DNA of 5,624 nt from Armatimonadota bacterium (GTDB taxonomy: Bacteria > Armatimonadota > Armatimonadia > Armatimonadales > Armatimonadaceae): the NCBI GenBank assembly GCA_014381035.1, contig JACMIS010000194.1:1-5624 (forward strand). The letters are read 5' to 3'. The position numbers and the translations under genes were made by a program. The notes below the pieces were generated by a model. The model was given only the letters and a program-made list of their open reading frames with translations, had not been told where the DNA came from and searched no databases. Below, piece after piece: positions 5,433 through 5,624 of the stretch (positions within the stretch are counted from its first letter, which is position 1; the number at the start of each line of letters is the position of its first letter).

Positions 5433-5449
5433 TGATAGAATCATTGACA
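5433..5449 (+). promoter_or_regulatory. Possible promoter elements for the gene at 5540
   Basis: TGATAGAAT at 5433-5441 resembles an extended -10 box (TGn then TAGAAT), but its -35 region at 17-18 bases is poor. Three bases on, TTGACA (5444-5449) is a perfect -35 hexamer whose best -10 at 17 bases is CACGAT, three matches only. The two readings compete, and either would give a leader of roughly 60-95 bases. Confidence 0.3.
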
Positions 5450-5488
5450 CCGAACGCGCTGTGCCGCACGATCACTGCGATAGGCGTC

Positions 5489-5503
5489 TTAAAGTAGCTT
5501 TAA
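5489..5503 (+). repeat. Short inverted repeat TTAAAG-TAG-CTTTAA
   Basis: A perfect 6-base stem with a 3-base loop is followed by TTCTCATTTTTG. It could act as a weak terminator for panB or as a regulator site ahead of the next gene. The AT-rich stem is too weak to be confident of either. Confidence 0.35.
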
Positions 5504-5539
5504 TTCTCATTTTTGTCAGTAAGAGAGGGACATCGCCTC

Positions 5540-5624
5540 GTGAGAATCCATCAGATTACCGTATTGCGCAGTGAACGGCGGATAAAGATGACCGTCGAAA
5601 TGCCGGACCCGGATCGCTATTTAA
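5540..5624 (+). CDS. Unknown protein, N-terminal 28 residues only
   Basis: A frame from GTG at 5540 is open to the window edge. GAGAGGGA ends 9 bases before the GTG and is an acceptable ribosome site. The peptide (starting MRIHQITVLRSERR, later MTVEMPDPDRYL) is charged and soluble, with no signal peptide, but too short to assign. An in-frame ATG at 5588 lacks a ribosome site and is less likely as the start. The gene is preceded by 181 non-coding bases after panB, so it probably has its own promoter. Confidence 0.55.
   Translation, partial: MRIHQITVLRSERRIKMTVEMPDPDRYL

Larger units (their letters stand above)
5359..5539. other. 181-base gap after panB
   Basis: No gene or strong terminator is seen. 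A weak TTGTG/CACAA pair (5394-5407 area) with a long loop is too poor to call. The gap holds promoter-like hexamers near 5433-5449 and a short inverted repeat at 5489-5503, described separately. Confidence 0.5.

Noticed and set aside
4467..5450. Long minus-strand frame antisense to panB
   Set aside because: It is a high-GC shadow with serine/arginine/proline-rich composition and no family motif. panB on the other strand is certain.
3583..5475. Minus-strand frame open from the Thg1-like gene through the whole of panB
   Set aside because: Only the part from 4401 down matches a protein family. The rest is the antisense of panB, whose own frame is strongly supported, and has no ribosome site.

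Overview
The window is a bacterial chromosomal segment with five complete genes that look intact, one open gene with a doubtful 5' end, and one partial gene at each edge. Coding starts mostly follow AAGGAG-type ribosome sites, and three proteins have Sec-type signal or anchor sequences. The best-placed function, panB, sits directly behind a TATAAT box in a leaderless arrangement. A diderm-like, moderately high-GC environmental bacterium fits. Armatimonadota or Acidobacteriota would be my guess, because short proteins ending in DPYGDPADQ-like motifs and FlgD-type Ig modules are familiar there, but this is an impression and not a proven assignment.

Left part (1-2508). A minus-strand secreted protein runs off the left edge. 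Upstream of its start lies an unusual two-tier palindrome (271-336) with C9 and G8 runs. To its right, on the plus strand, is a 396-codon frame with a FlgD-like Ig module followed by a domain that looks like a caspase/gingipain-fold peptidase. It opens just after a stop codon with no ribosome site or signal peptide, so it may be the 3' remnant of a larger surface-protein gene or an orphan C-terminal module. After a 266-base gap comes a 212-residue membrane-anchored protein of unknown function. This part is visibly more AT-rich than the right part and reads as accessory DNA.

Middle part (2509-3582). A strong hairpin at 2557-2581 separates converging genes. Two small minus-strand genes follow, 15 bases apart: an envelope protein with a signal peptide and a second hydrophobic segment (186 aa), then a Q/G/P/Y-rich 105-residue protein with an exact in-frame 15-residue duplication.

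Right part (3583-5624). A bacterial Thg1-like 3'-5' tRNA polymerase gene (minus) is divergent from panB (plus, ketopantoate hydroxymethyltransferase of pantothenate/CoA synthesis), with 78 bases between their starts. PanB has all expected active-site residues plus about 19 extra residues near the active-site side of the barrel. A new plus-strand gene begins at 5540 and leaves the window. I see no CRISPR array, rRNA, tRNA or intact mobile element.
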